DNA of 28,265 nucleotides from PWXP01 sp034005525 (GTDB lineage Bacteria > Planctomycetota > Planctomycetia > Pirellulales > Thermoguttaceae), in assembly GCA_034005525.1 (NCBI GenBank), contig JAVEUP010000106.1, forward strand, positions 1-28,265, given 5' to 3'. The translations under genes and the position numbers were made by a program. The notes below the pieces were generated by a model. The model did no database searches, was not told the DNA's origin, and saw only the letters and a program-made list of their open reading frames with translations. Within the stretch, counting starts at the first letter, position 1. Every line of letters starts with the position of its first letter. Below are positions 12,301 to 17,246 of the stretch, one piece after another.

Positions 12301-14362
12301 CGCTATTCACCCGCAGTTCGCTGCGGAGGACTCTCAGGTTGGTGAAATCGCCCGCCGTGTTGAAGTTCATGCCATACTCGCGCGCATAAACTCCCTTGTC
12401 GAAGGGTTCACCCAATCCAGGTATGTTGTCGTTGTCGGACGTTGGCCTGTACTCCCACCCGACGACGAAGTTGCGGTCCATGTCGAACGCCGCGGTGGAA
12501 CTGAAGCCGGCGCCAATGGTGAACTGGGGGTGGTCGGGGCTGCTGAACTGGTGGGTCAGCGCCTGGCCCTCCGGATTGTACAGCGCCCCCTGAATGCTGG
12601 CGAACTGCGGCATGGTCCACGAAACGAGGAAATACCCGTCGTAGCTCACTGCGACAAAGGGGTCGTTGTGAATCTCGGTGTCGATTTCGTTGACCTGCCA
12701 CTCGCTGCCCAGCTTCTCGCCGTCACGGTTGAAACGCTGGGCCCAAATGTCGTTGAAGAACGAGATGTCCTGCCCCTCGCTTACCCAAGCGATCACGTAG
12801 TTCCCGTCGTCATCCATGCCAACGGCAGGTGAAAACTGCGCGTTGGCCCTAGTCGTATTCACCAGGAACTGGTCGCCCAGTGGACGAACGCCCTGGATGG
12901 GCGTTTCGCCCACGCCGTCCCGGTCCATGTCGGCGTAGAACGTCACTTCGGACCAAGGGACAATTGCCTGGGGCGAAAAGCGGCGGGCGAAAACGTCGGT
13001 TACGCTTTTCCATTGGCTGCCGGGAATCTGCCAATCGGGCACCTCGCTCTGCCAGGTGATCACGAACTCGCCGTCGGCGTCTATGGCCACGGCGGGCGCG
13101 GTCTGGTTGAACTTGTCGGGTCCCGTCGTGAACGGGTTGTCCGGCTCCGGATCGTTCACACGGAACTCGGGGCTCGGTTCCTTGATGGTCCGCGGCCCTT
13201 CCAGCGAACTGTCCAGAAAACGCCAATCCTCGAGCAACTGAGTTCCATCCCACACTCTGAAGTCCAAGTCCGGATGATCGATCTTGCCGGAGTTGCCAAT
13301 GAACATGATGTCGAACGTCACGTACTCCATGCCTGCCTCCAACGTGAAGACGGGCACTACCGAAACTTCCACCGGAGTCGTTCCGCCAAGCGGCAGTTGA
13401 GGCACCGGAATGTTGATCGGCGCCATGTCGTAATTTCCAAGGGTATATGCCGTATTTCCGACGGTATATGTCCCAACGGTATATTCCGCGAACCACGACT
13501 CGATGGCCGTGGCCGTCTCCCAGGGATCGTCCGGAGAAATCGGAATGTCAGTAAGTTCGACCGGTACACGGACCTTCTCGACCTCAATGGACGGAAGAAA
13601 CCCTGTATCGAAGGACCAGGCATTCGGATCGGCGTACAACAAGTGCTGGGCTTCACGGCCGGAGGCATCTCCGAACTGGATGTCATAAGTGCGCGGACTG
13701 ATCCCGACGACCACGACATCGTCCAACACACCACCGAGCGCGCGCAGGCCTTGCTGAATGGACAATGCGTTCCGCTGCATTGCCTGGAGAGGCGTTTCCC
13801 ATAGGTACGGCAACTCCCGGAAAAAGATCGGCCCCGTGTTGTCGGTACTCTCCATACCGAGGCGGAGCACGAAGGTGCCTTCGAGGCATTCCTGAAACTC
13901 CACGGGAAGGGATGGTTCGTAGCTTGCCGCCAGGGTGAGTCTCTGGACCTCGTTCCCGCCATACCTGAGATCAAAAGTGGCATTGCTATTATTGCGCACG
14001 CCGTCGGGCAGTGTGATCCGCTGAACCTCGTCGGTGTAGTACCGTGCGTAGATATTCGTTTCGGACTCCGGGGGGAAGGTGCCGGGAATCGGATCCTCGC
14101 GGGTCCACACCACCACGAAATTGCCATCGTGATCGACGGCAATCGACTGTCCAGCCGTGGTAAATTGGACCATCTCCGTCAAGGAGTCGATCTGTTGATC
14201 GTCAACGTGTCCGGCCGAAACGCTCAGCAGTGCCCGCTCTTCAAGCGGATCAAGCCTGAGGCTTCGATTCCGGCTCACCGGGCGGGACTTGCGGCGGCGC
14301 ACCGTTCCTCCGTTCAAGGCGGCAGTCAAACGCGACCACGTATTCCAGTTCAACCACGACAT
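1..14362 (-). CDS. Giant multidomain secreted/surface protein (partial, 3' end outside window)
   Basis: I read this frame codon by codon over most of its length and found no stop from 14362 to position 2, giving at least 4787 residues. The ATG at 14362 is preceded by AGGGGA about 8 nt upstream. Residues 1-50 hold a basic leader and LEERALLS (40-47), typical of large planctomycete exported proteins. Order: six beta modules with motifs like DGDFVVVWQS and EFLVNxTxxGNQ (about 50-768); about 19 tandem ~100-residue repeats (about 768-2700); degenerate copies of that repeat (about 2700-2975, one near 3430-3540, one near 165-240); about fifteen more beta modules (3030-4660) interrupted by two Ig-like domains (about 3093-3251 and 4078-4238) and an S1 protease (about 3630-3870); FG-GAP-like repeats from 4678. 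It is probably exported and surface-attached or released; adhesion or matrix binding is inference. Long frames on the opposite strand here are shadows. Confidence 0.93.
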   Translation of the reverse strand, partial: MSWLNWNTWSRLTAALNGGTVRRRKSRPVSRNRSLRLDPLEERALLSVSAGHVDDQQIDSLTEMVQFTTAGQSIAVDHDGNFVVVWTREDPIPGTFPPESETNIYARYYTDEVQRITLPDGVRNNSNATFDLRYGGNEVQRLTLAASYEPSLPVEFQECLEGTFVLRLGMESTDNTGPIFFRELPYLWETPLQAMQRNALSIQQGLRALGGVLDDVVVVGISPRTYDIQFGDASGREAQHLLYADPNAWSFDTGFLPSIEVEKVRVPVELTDIPISPDDPWETATAIESWFAEYTVGTYTVGNTAYTLGNYDMAPINIPVPQLPLGGTTPVEVSVVPVFTLEAGMEYVTFDIMFIGNSGKIDHPDLDFRVWDGTQLLEDWRFLDSSLEGPRTIKEPSPEFRVNDPEPDNPFTTGPDKFNQTAPAVAIDADGEFVITWQSEVPDWQIPGSQWKSVTDVFARRFSPQAIVPWSEVTFYADMDRDGVGETPIQGVRPLGDQFLVNTTRANAQFSPAVGMDDDGNYVIAWVSEGQDISFFNDIWAQRFNRDGEKLGSEWQVNEIDTEIHNDPFVAVSYDGYFLVSWTMPQFASIQGALYNPEGQALTHQFSSPDHPQFTIGAGFSSTAAFDMDRNFVVGWEYRPTSDNDNIPGLGEPFDKGVYAREYGMNFNTAGDFTNLRVLRSELRVNSASFNPAVESTDWPGYQGGNQVIIDADGDLVIVYDGFGPDVSAFDVTGAIEGIVYPEASVPHDVGPDVEDSVQATTDPYQTPFGKQKLVFDDDEFGFFRLELAGRRTDPIDFDPANLDQVAEDMRVALQALRPGYVVAVTRLNSTVPFEFMVDFAGGVQPTTPIYRSQVAEPAGLVQAIPIGFSLQELEFEEDILGLFRLQLAGMWTGAIVFDPTDPDQVAEDIRLALESLSPDYAGVVVTFDEDSEPLRFLFDFRGVPAPPNALVRRTEVIELTDSDPAIPVGYSVQVLEFDDATPGTGFFHLRVGGEWTGPIAFDQTTPMVVAQNIALALEALSPDYAGVQVGTLTQTGREYRINFQSVPNPPTALVRSTEVVEQVDASPATPIGFSVQDLVFGASSPDAGFFHLRVGGTWTHAIEFAADDPDQVAENIRLALEDLSPDYAGVVVTPLGQGGREYRINFQGVPAPPAALLRATDVVDQDAAFPATPIDYSVQMLEFDADTPDAGFFYLQVGGAWTDSIEFIAGNPEQVAGNIQFALESLSGDYAGVVVKSLTQEGLKYEIDFRDVAVPPAALLRATDVVDQDAAFPATPIDFSVQILEFGADTPDSGFFDLRLAGEWTLPIEFAAGNPNQVAENIRLALEALSPNYAGVTVTSLTQAGHRYQIDFRDVPGPPSALLRATEVVQQGALFPATPLDYSVQLLKFGDTTPDSGSFHLRLAGAWTGSIAFASGTPLQVAENIRAALEALSPDYAGVVVTSLTQDGREYRIDFRAVPVPPTGLLRATEVVQQDTLFPANPVDFSVQVLEFGEETPPTGFFDLRLGAAWTQPIVFDAGDPDQVAENIKLSLEALSADYAGVVVTPVGQTGWMYRIDFTGVPSPPTGLLRATEVVEQFESVPAEPVGYSVQVLEFDEDTPDYGFFDLRLAGQWIRRVEFDRTNPSQVATNIKDALEEFSADYQDVVVTSLSQGGRRYRIDFRDTPAPPTALLAATEVTPPVVAYVADAVGAALNPYTQQEFVFADFQPGYFQVLVDGRWTRGIYFDPIDASEVADNIQSAIENVNPARYAGLSVTVVSPSEPFKFLIDFTGVPLAPTVPTTLLRRTEVIVGTPVVSFTASAVGTWVQNLTFEEQPPNFFRVGVGSQWTQPITFITGDPEQVAENIRLALEGLSPDYAGVTVISLSQTGWEYRIDFTGIPDPADRPRAVLMVSPVAGTFVADPVGTWVQDLVFEAEPPTLFRLEVADQWTTPIEFVGTPAQVAENIRLALVALSPDYANVTVTSLSALEYRINFRGVPDPLDRPDSVITVAPIAGTFTAEPVGTWVQDLVFDAQPPDFFRVGVGSQWTKPIEFVAGDPDQVAENIRLALVALSPNYANVTVTSLSQDGQEYRIDFTGVPNPVDRPRAVLMVAPVLGAFQADPAGTWVQDLALDAQTPRYFHLGIANQWTRPIEFVAGDPDQVAENIRLALVALSPSYAAVTVTPLSDTGREHRISFMGVSQSDRPRVVIMVAPVVEFLTDPIGTWVQDLALGDQTPRYFHLGIANQWTRPIEFVAGDPDQVAANIRAALEALGYAGVTVTPLSDTGRDHRIDFRGVPNPADRPRAVLMVAPVVEFSTNPAGTWVQLLEFDAQMPRFFRLGFGDEWTPPLEFIPGDPNQVAESIRLALEALSPAYVGVTVTPLAGDGRQFRVDFRGVPDPADRPSAALMIAPVVSFLADPVGTWVQDLEFADDTAGYFRLGLANAWTQPIEFVPGDSGQVAENIRLALEALSPDYTGLTVIALTLTGREYRIDFTSIPDPALRPQTVLRVTEVTVVEPVVAVDADPVGFWIQNLEFVLDEPVRGFFRVQLAGERTRAIEYIPNDPYQVAANIQNALVAMRPSYAGVTVTVASLDPRTFRIDFRGVPNPLDRPADYLYRTEEVIELISFFPGVPFGFAVQELEFADNEPGFFRIELAGQWTRAIRFDPGNPAQLGQDIQSAIEGLYPGYPGVVVDVLSTSPFRVRIDFTNLNVYPSVPPTVRLWSTEVVQPMTEGELGEFWGLLNGFYGLVRGEANGVMFSRFDTHPELGVENILASDSIGNNMRDGQNQRVIIPLDVTIWGRWQSFTLRLSHPWAAGYEDVEVQVVLNADHTVNRAATAAAIHNALEGLLRSGISWEEPPFNAGISVRPVTLAELRERRDTPWELAFNMAGAEGSFYTDDLFEVTFHGELHDTGIGISVLNAEVLHDCVQILRFTPIMGQELVGRFTLAVGGDESGPITFNRFDLPGVADSIRRELLLLGFEGVRVTVESHSRDYYEFRVHFAGESGGEEQERITGVPFVGERPFPPPLNATIFARFLQVGGEYAISPLEDEFPHPVGYTYADPGTEQAEVSIGIQPEGDYVLAWTQVDRYTDGSGAGTSLHFRTFNESTDTAGPMVTDFLLTSGERLIDGGQVIVTDPVNDPFQYIVVVFDEDMMREGRHAVTNPENWALLHDGVELPGGISRVFFGMNAASDLAPILWGGQVTGSNKWEAVIELDGNGASYGLAPLEDGFYEIVALNWLRDRAGNPLGRTGYEVNGEVFRREFHLTVPSGGETRVNTDPSGDQYTYPHGANPVASDADGDYVVVWRNEQPGHEGVYARLYQTVWTDAPAGRESNITVVTVINPATGQPWANNEIRVTSNPTATEAAVARDADGDFVVAWSQNDGTTAAPNWNIWARRFDAAGNAREDAFLVNSTTRDTQSKPAVAMDIDGDFVIVWQSMNQDGHGWGIYGQRYDTHGNPIGGINEIQVISFLNRPVGTFALRWTGGDAGTPNVTNDIEFAGNTFTIAEKVREELERLGAEVLVYAISSTELAVMFVGRYGSVDVSQMIIERATITGDPGARIEIGTRVDGAPGEFLVNETTLGNQMFPSIAMSADGTFVVSWTSSGQDGDAAYETNIYARQFVSNEVLRLSTSAATAAALNVSWPQGWYKAPLMTTVGDPDDYIVDPGEGYDGVVQIFAGGGVGSGAALLSGRHILTAAHVVTDGPNALATEDVTVVFHLEGGPVQMGVSEIFVHPLWTGDVNTGGGDLAIVVLAGSVPAGVPVYDIYRERDELDQAFRKVGYGTSGTGETGYVFYDGEKRTGLNRYDALDSVYGFFGDCLIYDFDNGLPENDLFGLEFGIHDLGLGNDEVSGAPGDSGGPNLIDGRIAAVTSWIWARPGSHDVLPGVNASFGDLGGDVRVSDYARWIDMATAAGTGEFLVNQTIADNQKWSSVAMDLSGDFVITWTSHGQDGGGSGPGPGVDGENGIFARRYDTSATAVGGEFLVNTFAEHDQQHSRAAMDADGDFVIVWESVHQDGDEWGIYLQRYASVEAMATNPYLGPNGEFQAEMRVNTTTEGNQRYPGVAVNHTGDIVVVWSGFGTGDDQGVFYQRYEKVVDDAGPVVADVFAVDPDVEFEQVLPGDVLDYYVQQFVVTFGEDLNVEDGGVNSIVNTANWGILQNGSLLFGGIANVQFGFDLLHGLYPETYAPSQKFEAIVTFDGDPTDPNWQPLEEGRYVLIVRDRVEDIFGNPFDGNYDGEPGGDFEREFVIRVGDPSTEDPPPGPGDPDEDEFDERVNESVVGNQDSPRVASNAVGDYVVVWVTYGSDTDWSDEGNIVGQRYTAAGTKVGAEFTVNTFTTGTQIQPDVAMDSYGNFVVTWSGEGDSDDSGVWARAYDAFGVPLGQQFRVNQVTQNAQNEPAIAMRADGSFVVTWTSYGQDIRTSNTTTSIFARIFNSVGTPLTSEFLVNTFEYSSQENSHVAAGPNGTFIIVWQSWTQDGNQTGVYGQRFDAAGNKLGSEFLVNTRTGDKQQDPRVAIDASGNFVVVYNDFGNDASGGWGVYARRYNAAGVALDAQAFLVNQFTLGYQWQPSVDTDDAGHFVVTWSTFGQDRDDFIQNQDFGIYARMFNADGSDWAYPGAEGVLGEFRVNATVVGNQVTPDVALAANGNYVIVWVGPDGSGTGIFHRPVGASTSNSPGGNGDDDGDTGGTIGAGNGGSVITTFDLAGRIASNGDWWLGESNGVDAFTNSKVTRWNPNLELVDIMVGDFTGSGLDDIVGRIATTGDWWVAVNNGDGTFTNQKWTRWNPSLELVDVMAADFTGDGVADI
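1650..2130 (-). other. SbsA-type Ig-like domain (second copy) within the giant protein
   Basis: Residues about 4078-4238. The segment begins AGPVVADVF, contains a VTFGEDLN-like strand, NTANWGILQNG, then LEEGRYVLIVRD and IFGNPFDG. This is the layout of the bacterial Ig-like domain of the SbsA/Big_5 group, common in planctomycete surface proteins. It is followed by a Pro/Asp/Glu-rich linker (DPPPGPGDPDEDEFDE). The domain name rests on motif layout read by eye. Confidence 0.6.
2750..3480 (-). other. Embedded trypsin-like (S1) serine protease domain of the giant protein
   Basis: Residues about 3630-3870 form a full chymotrypsin-fold signature. The oxyanion-side start is QIFAGGGVGSGA. The His motif is HILTAAHVV (His codon 3320-3322, about residue 3681). 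The Asp motif is GGGDLAIVVL (Asp codon 3176-3178, about residue 3729). The Ser motif is GAPGDSGGP (Ser codon 2846-2848, about residue 3839). All three catalytic residues and their order and spacing fit the S1 family. The domain lies between two 'EFLVN...DGxFVVxW' modules. It may process the giant protein or its neighbours; that role is inferred. Confidence 0.88.
4610..5090 (-). other. SbsA-type Ig-like domain (first copy) within the giant protein
   Basis: Residues about 3093-3251. The segment starts AGPMVTDFLL, has IVVVFDEDM and NPENWALLHDG, and ends with LEDGFYEIVALNWLRDRAGN. It parallels the copy at 1650-2130 element by element (strand, NxxNW, LExGxY, DxxGNP) but with low sequence identity, so the duplication looks old. 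Confidence 0.55.
6260..12060 (-). repeat. About 19 tandem ~100-residue repeats in the giant protein
   Basis: The plus-strand landmark (reverse of the codons for QVAENIR) recurs near 6405, 6715, 7035, 7340, 7634, 7932, 8232, 8532, 8832, 9150, 9472, 9780, 10090, 10399, 10708, 11017, 11323, 11638 and 11938. The mean period is about 307 bp, always a multiple of three. Each unit reads roughly FFRLxLxGQWTxPIxF, then QVAENIRLALEALSPDY, then AGVTVTxL, then GREYRIDFxGVP. Units from about 9150 to 12060 share PAPPxALLRATEVV linkers; those from about 6800 to 9050 share PDPxDRPxxVLMVAPV and GTWVQDLxF linkers. This indicates two block expansions. The layout resembles the 'GTFTLTFxGQTT...VQAALEAL' repeats of other giant bacterial proteins, but the sequence differs. 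Confidence 0.9.
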
Positions 14363-15032
14363 GGCGTTATCCCCTGTAGTAAAGCTGTAAGCTTCGACGT
14401 CTGTGCGAATCAACCCTTGATGATGGTTCTTCCCATTAATCTAATCCCCAATCCTGCCACGGTTCCTCACCGTGTAGCATGGACGTCCGTTTCGCGGGCC
14501 GGAGATCCGTGGCCACTCCCACATACCAGAGGCCCGTACCACGATTGCTCCACCGCTCTGAGTGCCGAAGACCGGCGCAAGAACTGCGCGCATACACCCA
14601 AGCGGCCACCGCCTGGAAGCGGGCAGCCTCGGTGCTGGAGCGGAGAGAATCCGAAATACCGGCGACCACTTCTCGCGGCGCCGGAGCCCCCGTTGCATGA
14701 CAATCGCCTTGTTCTGAGCCGCCCGCTCCCTTGCCGAGCCGGCGGACGACCCCAAGCTGTCCATTCATTCAACACCAAGACTTCGAGAAAGTCAATCGGA
14801 TTGTCCGTTGCAACCCACAAAACAACGAGAATATCCCAAAGGCAAACCCCCAGGACTTCTCAGGTTATCCACTTTATCATGATTGGGGCTTCTTTCCGCG
14901 TCAAGAGGAAACTGCCAGGAGAGCTTTCGCGAAGCTGCTCTGACCACCCGAAGACGCACCAACCCCTCCAGGGTGGTGCCCAGGCTCTTGAAATCCGACG
15001 AGGTCGCTATCTAGCCGGGATTATTGATCTAC

Positions 15033-15174
15033 GTAGGGTGGGCCAAGGTCGCGTGGGTCGTTGGTGGGCTCGCACAAGGCGAAACCAACCTGATTTGCAG
15101 CCCACCGCCTGGATGCACGCCGACAGTAGCGACCGATGGGCCACCAAAGAAGCGGCTTGTTTGATCCACCCTAC
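15033..15174. repeat. MITE-like element with 9-bp terminal inverted repeats
   Basis: GTAGGGTGG at 15033-15041 is perfectly inverted as CCACCCTAC at 15166-15174. The 142-bp interior carries further GTGGG/CCCAC pieces and no reading frame of note. Such gtagggtggg-ended intergenic repeats are familiar in many bacterial genomes. I see no clear target-site duplication. Confidence 0.5.
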
Positions 15175-15200
15175 CTGTCTCAGAATTCGGCAACTCGTAG

Positions 15201-15263
15201 CCGAGGCTCTCCGAGGCTCTCCGAGACTCGGATTTCGGCGTCTGGGAGAGACGCCGCTACGGG
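15201..15263. repeat. Double-hairpin REP-like element, copy 1
   Basis: The decamer ccgaggctct is duplicated at 15201-15220. The second copy folds with 15221-15231 into a hairpin (ccgag/ctcgg, one mismatch, then ctc/gag). A second hairpin follows at 15237-15255 (ggcgtct/agacgcc), then cgctacgggaa. The same two-hairpin order and the same trailing cgggaa-type end recur at 19415-19471. Confidence 0.65.
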
Positions 15264-15304
15264 AAATCCGTTTTCGCTGCTCGCCTTACTGACTCCCCGC
15301 GGGA

Positions 15305-15739
15305 TTACTCCTCGGAGTCGGCGGCGCGCCGTTTTTCCAGTACAACGGTATTACCCGAATGGGTGTGTTCGACGCGAGTCATGAAGTGCCGCATGAGCAT
15401 CAGGCCGCGGCCGCAAGGACACTGGAGCCGCTCGGGATCGGTCGGATCGGGCACGCAGGCGGGGTCGAAGCCGGAGCCTTCGTCGTGAACCTCGATGCGC
15501 ACCAAGTCCGGCCCGAGCCAACAGCGCACCCGCACCAACTTGGCCGTATCGTAGTGGTTGCCGTGCGCAATCGCGTTGACAACCGCCTCCTCCATCGCGA
15601 GGCGGACGCTGAACCGATCGTGCCGGCTCCATCCGGCCGCTTCCATTTCGCGGAGCAACTCCTCCTGAATGCCGCGGCCGGCGCCCGTTTCGCTGGGGAT
15701 CGACCGGTCGGTTTGCCAGTTCCAGTGCTCGTCAGTCAT
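15305..15739 (-). CDS. Anti-sigma factor / RsbW-type serine kinase (HATPase_c_2)
   Basis: 144 residues, the usual size for this family. The GHKL ATPase motifs are visible: N-box EEAVVNAIAHGN (50-61), G1-type DEGSGFDP (86-93) and G2-type GRGLMLM (110-116). Family members bind a sigma factor or partner regulator and phosphorylate a STAS-domain antagonist in the cytoplasm. The STAS partner lies directly upstream on the same strand (15909-16262), so they form a partner-switching pair. No sigma factor gene is in view, so the final target is unknown. The ATG at 15739 has only a weak ribosome-binding site, which fits expression from the upstream gene's transcript. The protein ends in a charged tail (KRRAADSEE). 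Confidence 0.88.
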   Translation of the reverse strand: MTDEHWNWQTDRSIPSETGAGRGIQEELLREMEAAGWSRHDRFSVRLAMEEAVVNAIAHGNHYDTAKLVRVRCWLGPDLVRIEVHDEGSGFDPACVPDPTDPERLQCPCGRGLMLMRHFMTRVEHTHSGNTVVLEKRRAADSEE

Positions 15740-15771
15740 CAGGCACCGTTTCGAAGGAGGTGCTGGTGCTA

Positions 15772-15909
15772 GTTGCTGGTTGTTAGTTGTTAGTTGTTAG
15801 TTGCTAGTTGCTAGGGAACAAGCCGCCCAATAACCTGGGCACGCTGGATTGTTCGGATTTGTCGTGCTTTTCGCTAACAACTGACCACTAACAATTAGCA
15901 ACTAGCAAC
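15772..15909. repeat. Inverted array of heptamers between the STAS and anti-sigma genes
   Basis: Six direct heptamers (gttgctg, three gttgtta, two gttgcta) run 15772-15813. Five complementary heptamers (taacaac, tgaccac, taacaat, two tagcaac) run 15875-15909. The two arms can pair over roughly 35-40 bp around a loop of about 60 nt. The right arm ends on the STAS stop codon (15909-15911). In minus-strand RNA it would form a long stem-loop between the two genes of the pair. Confidence 0.75.
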
Positions 15910-16262
15910 TAAAACGCGGCGAGGGCGTCGGCTTCGTCGTCGCGGATATCGAACAGGCGGTCCAGCTTGGTAATGGTGAAGACCTCGAATATCTCAGGTC
16001 TGATATTCGAAAGCTTCATGGCACCGCCGTTGGTCTTCATCTTTTTGTCCAGCGTGATCAGCTTCCCCAGGGCAGAACTCGAAAGGAACTCAACCTGCGA
16101 GAAGTTCAGCAGGAGCTTGTCCTGTCCCTCGGCGTCGACGAGACCGAACAATTCCTGACCAAGCTCCTGGATGCGAATATCCTCGATGAGCTTGCGGTCG
16201 CGGAAGCGGACCACGGTAACATCGCCGACCTCATTGACCTCAATGTGTCGATAATCGGGCAT
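15909..16262 (-). CDS. Anti-sigma factor antagonist (STAS domain, SpoIIAA/RsbV-like)
   Basis: 117 residues from the ATG at 16262, which has AAGGAG about 8 nt upstream. A longer frame reaches 16379, but its extra 39 residues have no family support. The sequence begins MPDYRHIEVNEVGDVTVVRF. The phosphorylation loop reads NFSQVEFLSSSALGKLI, where the serine cluster replaces the usual DxS site. The remainder (KMKTNGGAMKLSNI, EIFEVF, LDRLFDI) follows the STAS fold. Family members capture the anti-sigma kinase when unphosphorylated and release its client. The kinase partner is the next gene downstream (15305-15739). A promoter-like sequence lies at 16390-16417. Confidence 0.92.
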   Translation of the reverse strand: MPDYRHIEVNEVGDVTVVRFRDRKLIEDIRIQELGQELFGLVDAEGQDKLLLNFSQVEFLSSSALGKLITLDKKMKTNGGAMKLSNIRPEIFEVFTITKLDRLFDIRDDEADALAAF

Positions 16263-16389
16263 TGGCCAAACTCCTTGGTTGAGCGGGGAAAAGCTGACTG
16301 TCACCTCGTGTGCAAAGTACCCGAAGGACCCTGCGGGCAAAAGGGTGACTCTTGCCTTTCCCCCGCCGTGATTCTGCAAAACGCCCTAC

Positions 16390-16417
16390 ATATTAGACGT
16401 CGTGCCGATCGTGTCAA
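16390..16417 (-). promoter_or_regulatory. Sigma-70-like promoter of the STAS / anti-sigma pair
   Basis: On the minus strand TTGACA (16412-16417) is followed after 16 bp by TAATAT (16390-16395). That is a perfect -35 and a five-of-six -10. The start of transcription would be near 16383, leaving a leader of about 120 nt before the STAS ATG at 16262. Confidence 0.6.
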
Positions 16418-16446
16418 CCCCACCTGTCCGGCTTGCGACGATCCGG

Positions 16447-16902
16447 TCAGTCGGATCGGCGGTTGCGAAGTACGGCCCGGTGGATCAGAAGAAGATTATC
16501 GCCCCGGAATTCGGTAATCGTGCCGGTAACCAGCCATTGGAGGGGCTGCGGATTGTCCTCGATCGCTCGCCCAACCCGCTCAAGGGCCAGATTCTCCAGG
16601 ACCACGAATCGGCCCCGCCCCAATTCGGTGAAGAAGGTAATCCGGTCGCCGGTCATCCGAAACGTGCCGGGCTGATCGACCAGTTCGGTTCCCTCGCGGA
16701 GCCGATCTTCCTTCTGTTGCGTCTCTTCCGCGACGTCGCCCGCCGAAGGGTTGCCCGGTGCGCCGGAGGTTTGGGCGATGGCAACGGCCACGCCCAGAAG
16801 CAGTGCGCCGGCACAGAAGAGCGACGGGGTAGGCATTTGCCGATCGTCTGTTCTGGCGAACGCGCGCCGGTTCCGTTGTTCGAAGGAGTCGAGAGGGCCC
16901 AT
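16447..16902 (-). CDS. Unknown exported or membrane-anchored small protein
   Basis: 151 residues with no recognised domain. A hydrophobic segment (SLFCAGALLLGVAVAIAQ) near residues 27-44 looks like a signal peptide, and a start at the internal ATG 16836 would place it at the N-terminus. The C-terminal half reads ITFFTELGRGRFVVLENLAL and LVTGTITEFRGDNLLLIHRA, a compact beta-rich pattern seen in small planctomycete proteins of unknown function. The gene starts 44 nt after the end of the upstream membrane-protein gene, so the two may be co-transcribed. Neither start has a strong ribosome-binding site; I keep the longer one with reserve. Confidence 0.7.
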   Translation of the reverse strand: MGPLDSFEQRNRRAFARTDDRQMPTPSLFCAGALLLGVAVAIAQTSGAPGNPSAGDVAEETQQKEDRLREGTELVDQPGTFRMTGDRITFFTELGRGRFVVLENLALERVGRAIEDNPQPLQWLVTGTITEFRGDNLLLIHRAVLRNRRSD

Positions 16903-16946
16903 GATGAAGTCTCTGTGGGTGGAGTTTCTTTGTGGGGCGTAACCGC

Positions 16947-17246
16947 CTACTTTCCGTCGGGTCGCCTCATGATCAGCGACTGGAGGATGAGCGTGGCGGA
17001 CAACGACAACATAGCCCAGCCAATCCAGTCGGCCGGCCGGATGGTTTTCTGTGCAAGCGGTCTGCCCGACTGGGTCAACGCCGGCGTGGCCGCATTGACC
17101 GACGCCAGTGGATGCCCGGTTCGTTCGGCCAGGAATTGAGTCAGTTCGGGGGTGAGCTTGTACGACTCGACCGCGCGAAGCTGAAGCCCCAGAAACAGAA
17201 AGAGCAGTCCTGCAAGGAACAACTGGTTGCGGTTCAAATCGAACAT
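16947..17246 (-). CDS. Unknown two-helix membrane protein
   Basis: 99 residues from the ATG at 17246. The same frame extends to 17303, but the extra 19 residues (Ala/Ser/Gly-rich) look non-native. Two hydrophobic helices are visible: NQLFLAGLLFLFLGLQLRAV near the N-terminus and WIGWAMLSLSATLILQSLI near the C-terminus. Between them lies a soluble loop with LTPELTQFLAER, placed on the outer face of the membrane by inference. The last residues are RRPDGK, consistent with a cytoplasmic end. Similar short 'F-L-x-x-Q-L-R' proteins occur in planctomycetes without known function. It lies just upstream of the unknown gene at 16447-16902. Confidence 0.7.
   Translation of the reverse strand: MFDLNRNQLFLAGLLFLFLGLQLRAVESYKLTPELTQFLAERTGHPLASVNAATPALTQSGRPLAQKTIRPADWIGWAMLSLSATLILQSLIMRRPDGK

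Larger units (their letters stand above)
14363..15304. other. Gene-free stretch upstream of the giant gene
   Basis: About 940 bp with no convincing gene. Short overlapping frames on both strands around 14436-14820 lack domain-like composition and exclude one another. A perfect hairpin (cacggt/accgtg) lies at 14458-14475 without a T-run. The right half holds a MITE-like element and a double-hairpin repeat, listed separately. I found no clear promoter for the giant gene. Confidence 0.6.

Noticed and set aside
13357..14142. 261-residue minus-strand frame
   Set aside because: It is in a different phase from the giant gene and yields no domain, while the giant frame carries the LEERALLS leader and beta modules over the same bases.
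14436..14820. Overlapping ~110-residue minus-strand frames, considered as a gene or as an intron/IS end
   Set aside because: Three frames compete without domain signal, no domain V-like hairpin of a group II intron could be found, and no transposase sequence is present.
14129..15292. 387-residue plus-strand frame spanning the start of the giant gene and the gap
   Set aside because: Its first part is antisense to the giant gene and its remainder crosses the MITE-like element and the hairpin repeat; no family resemblance and no ribosome-binding site.
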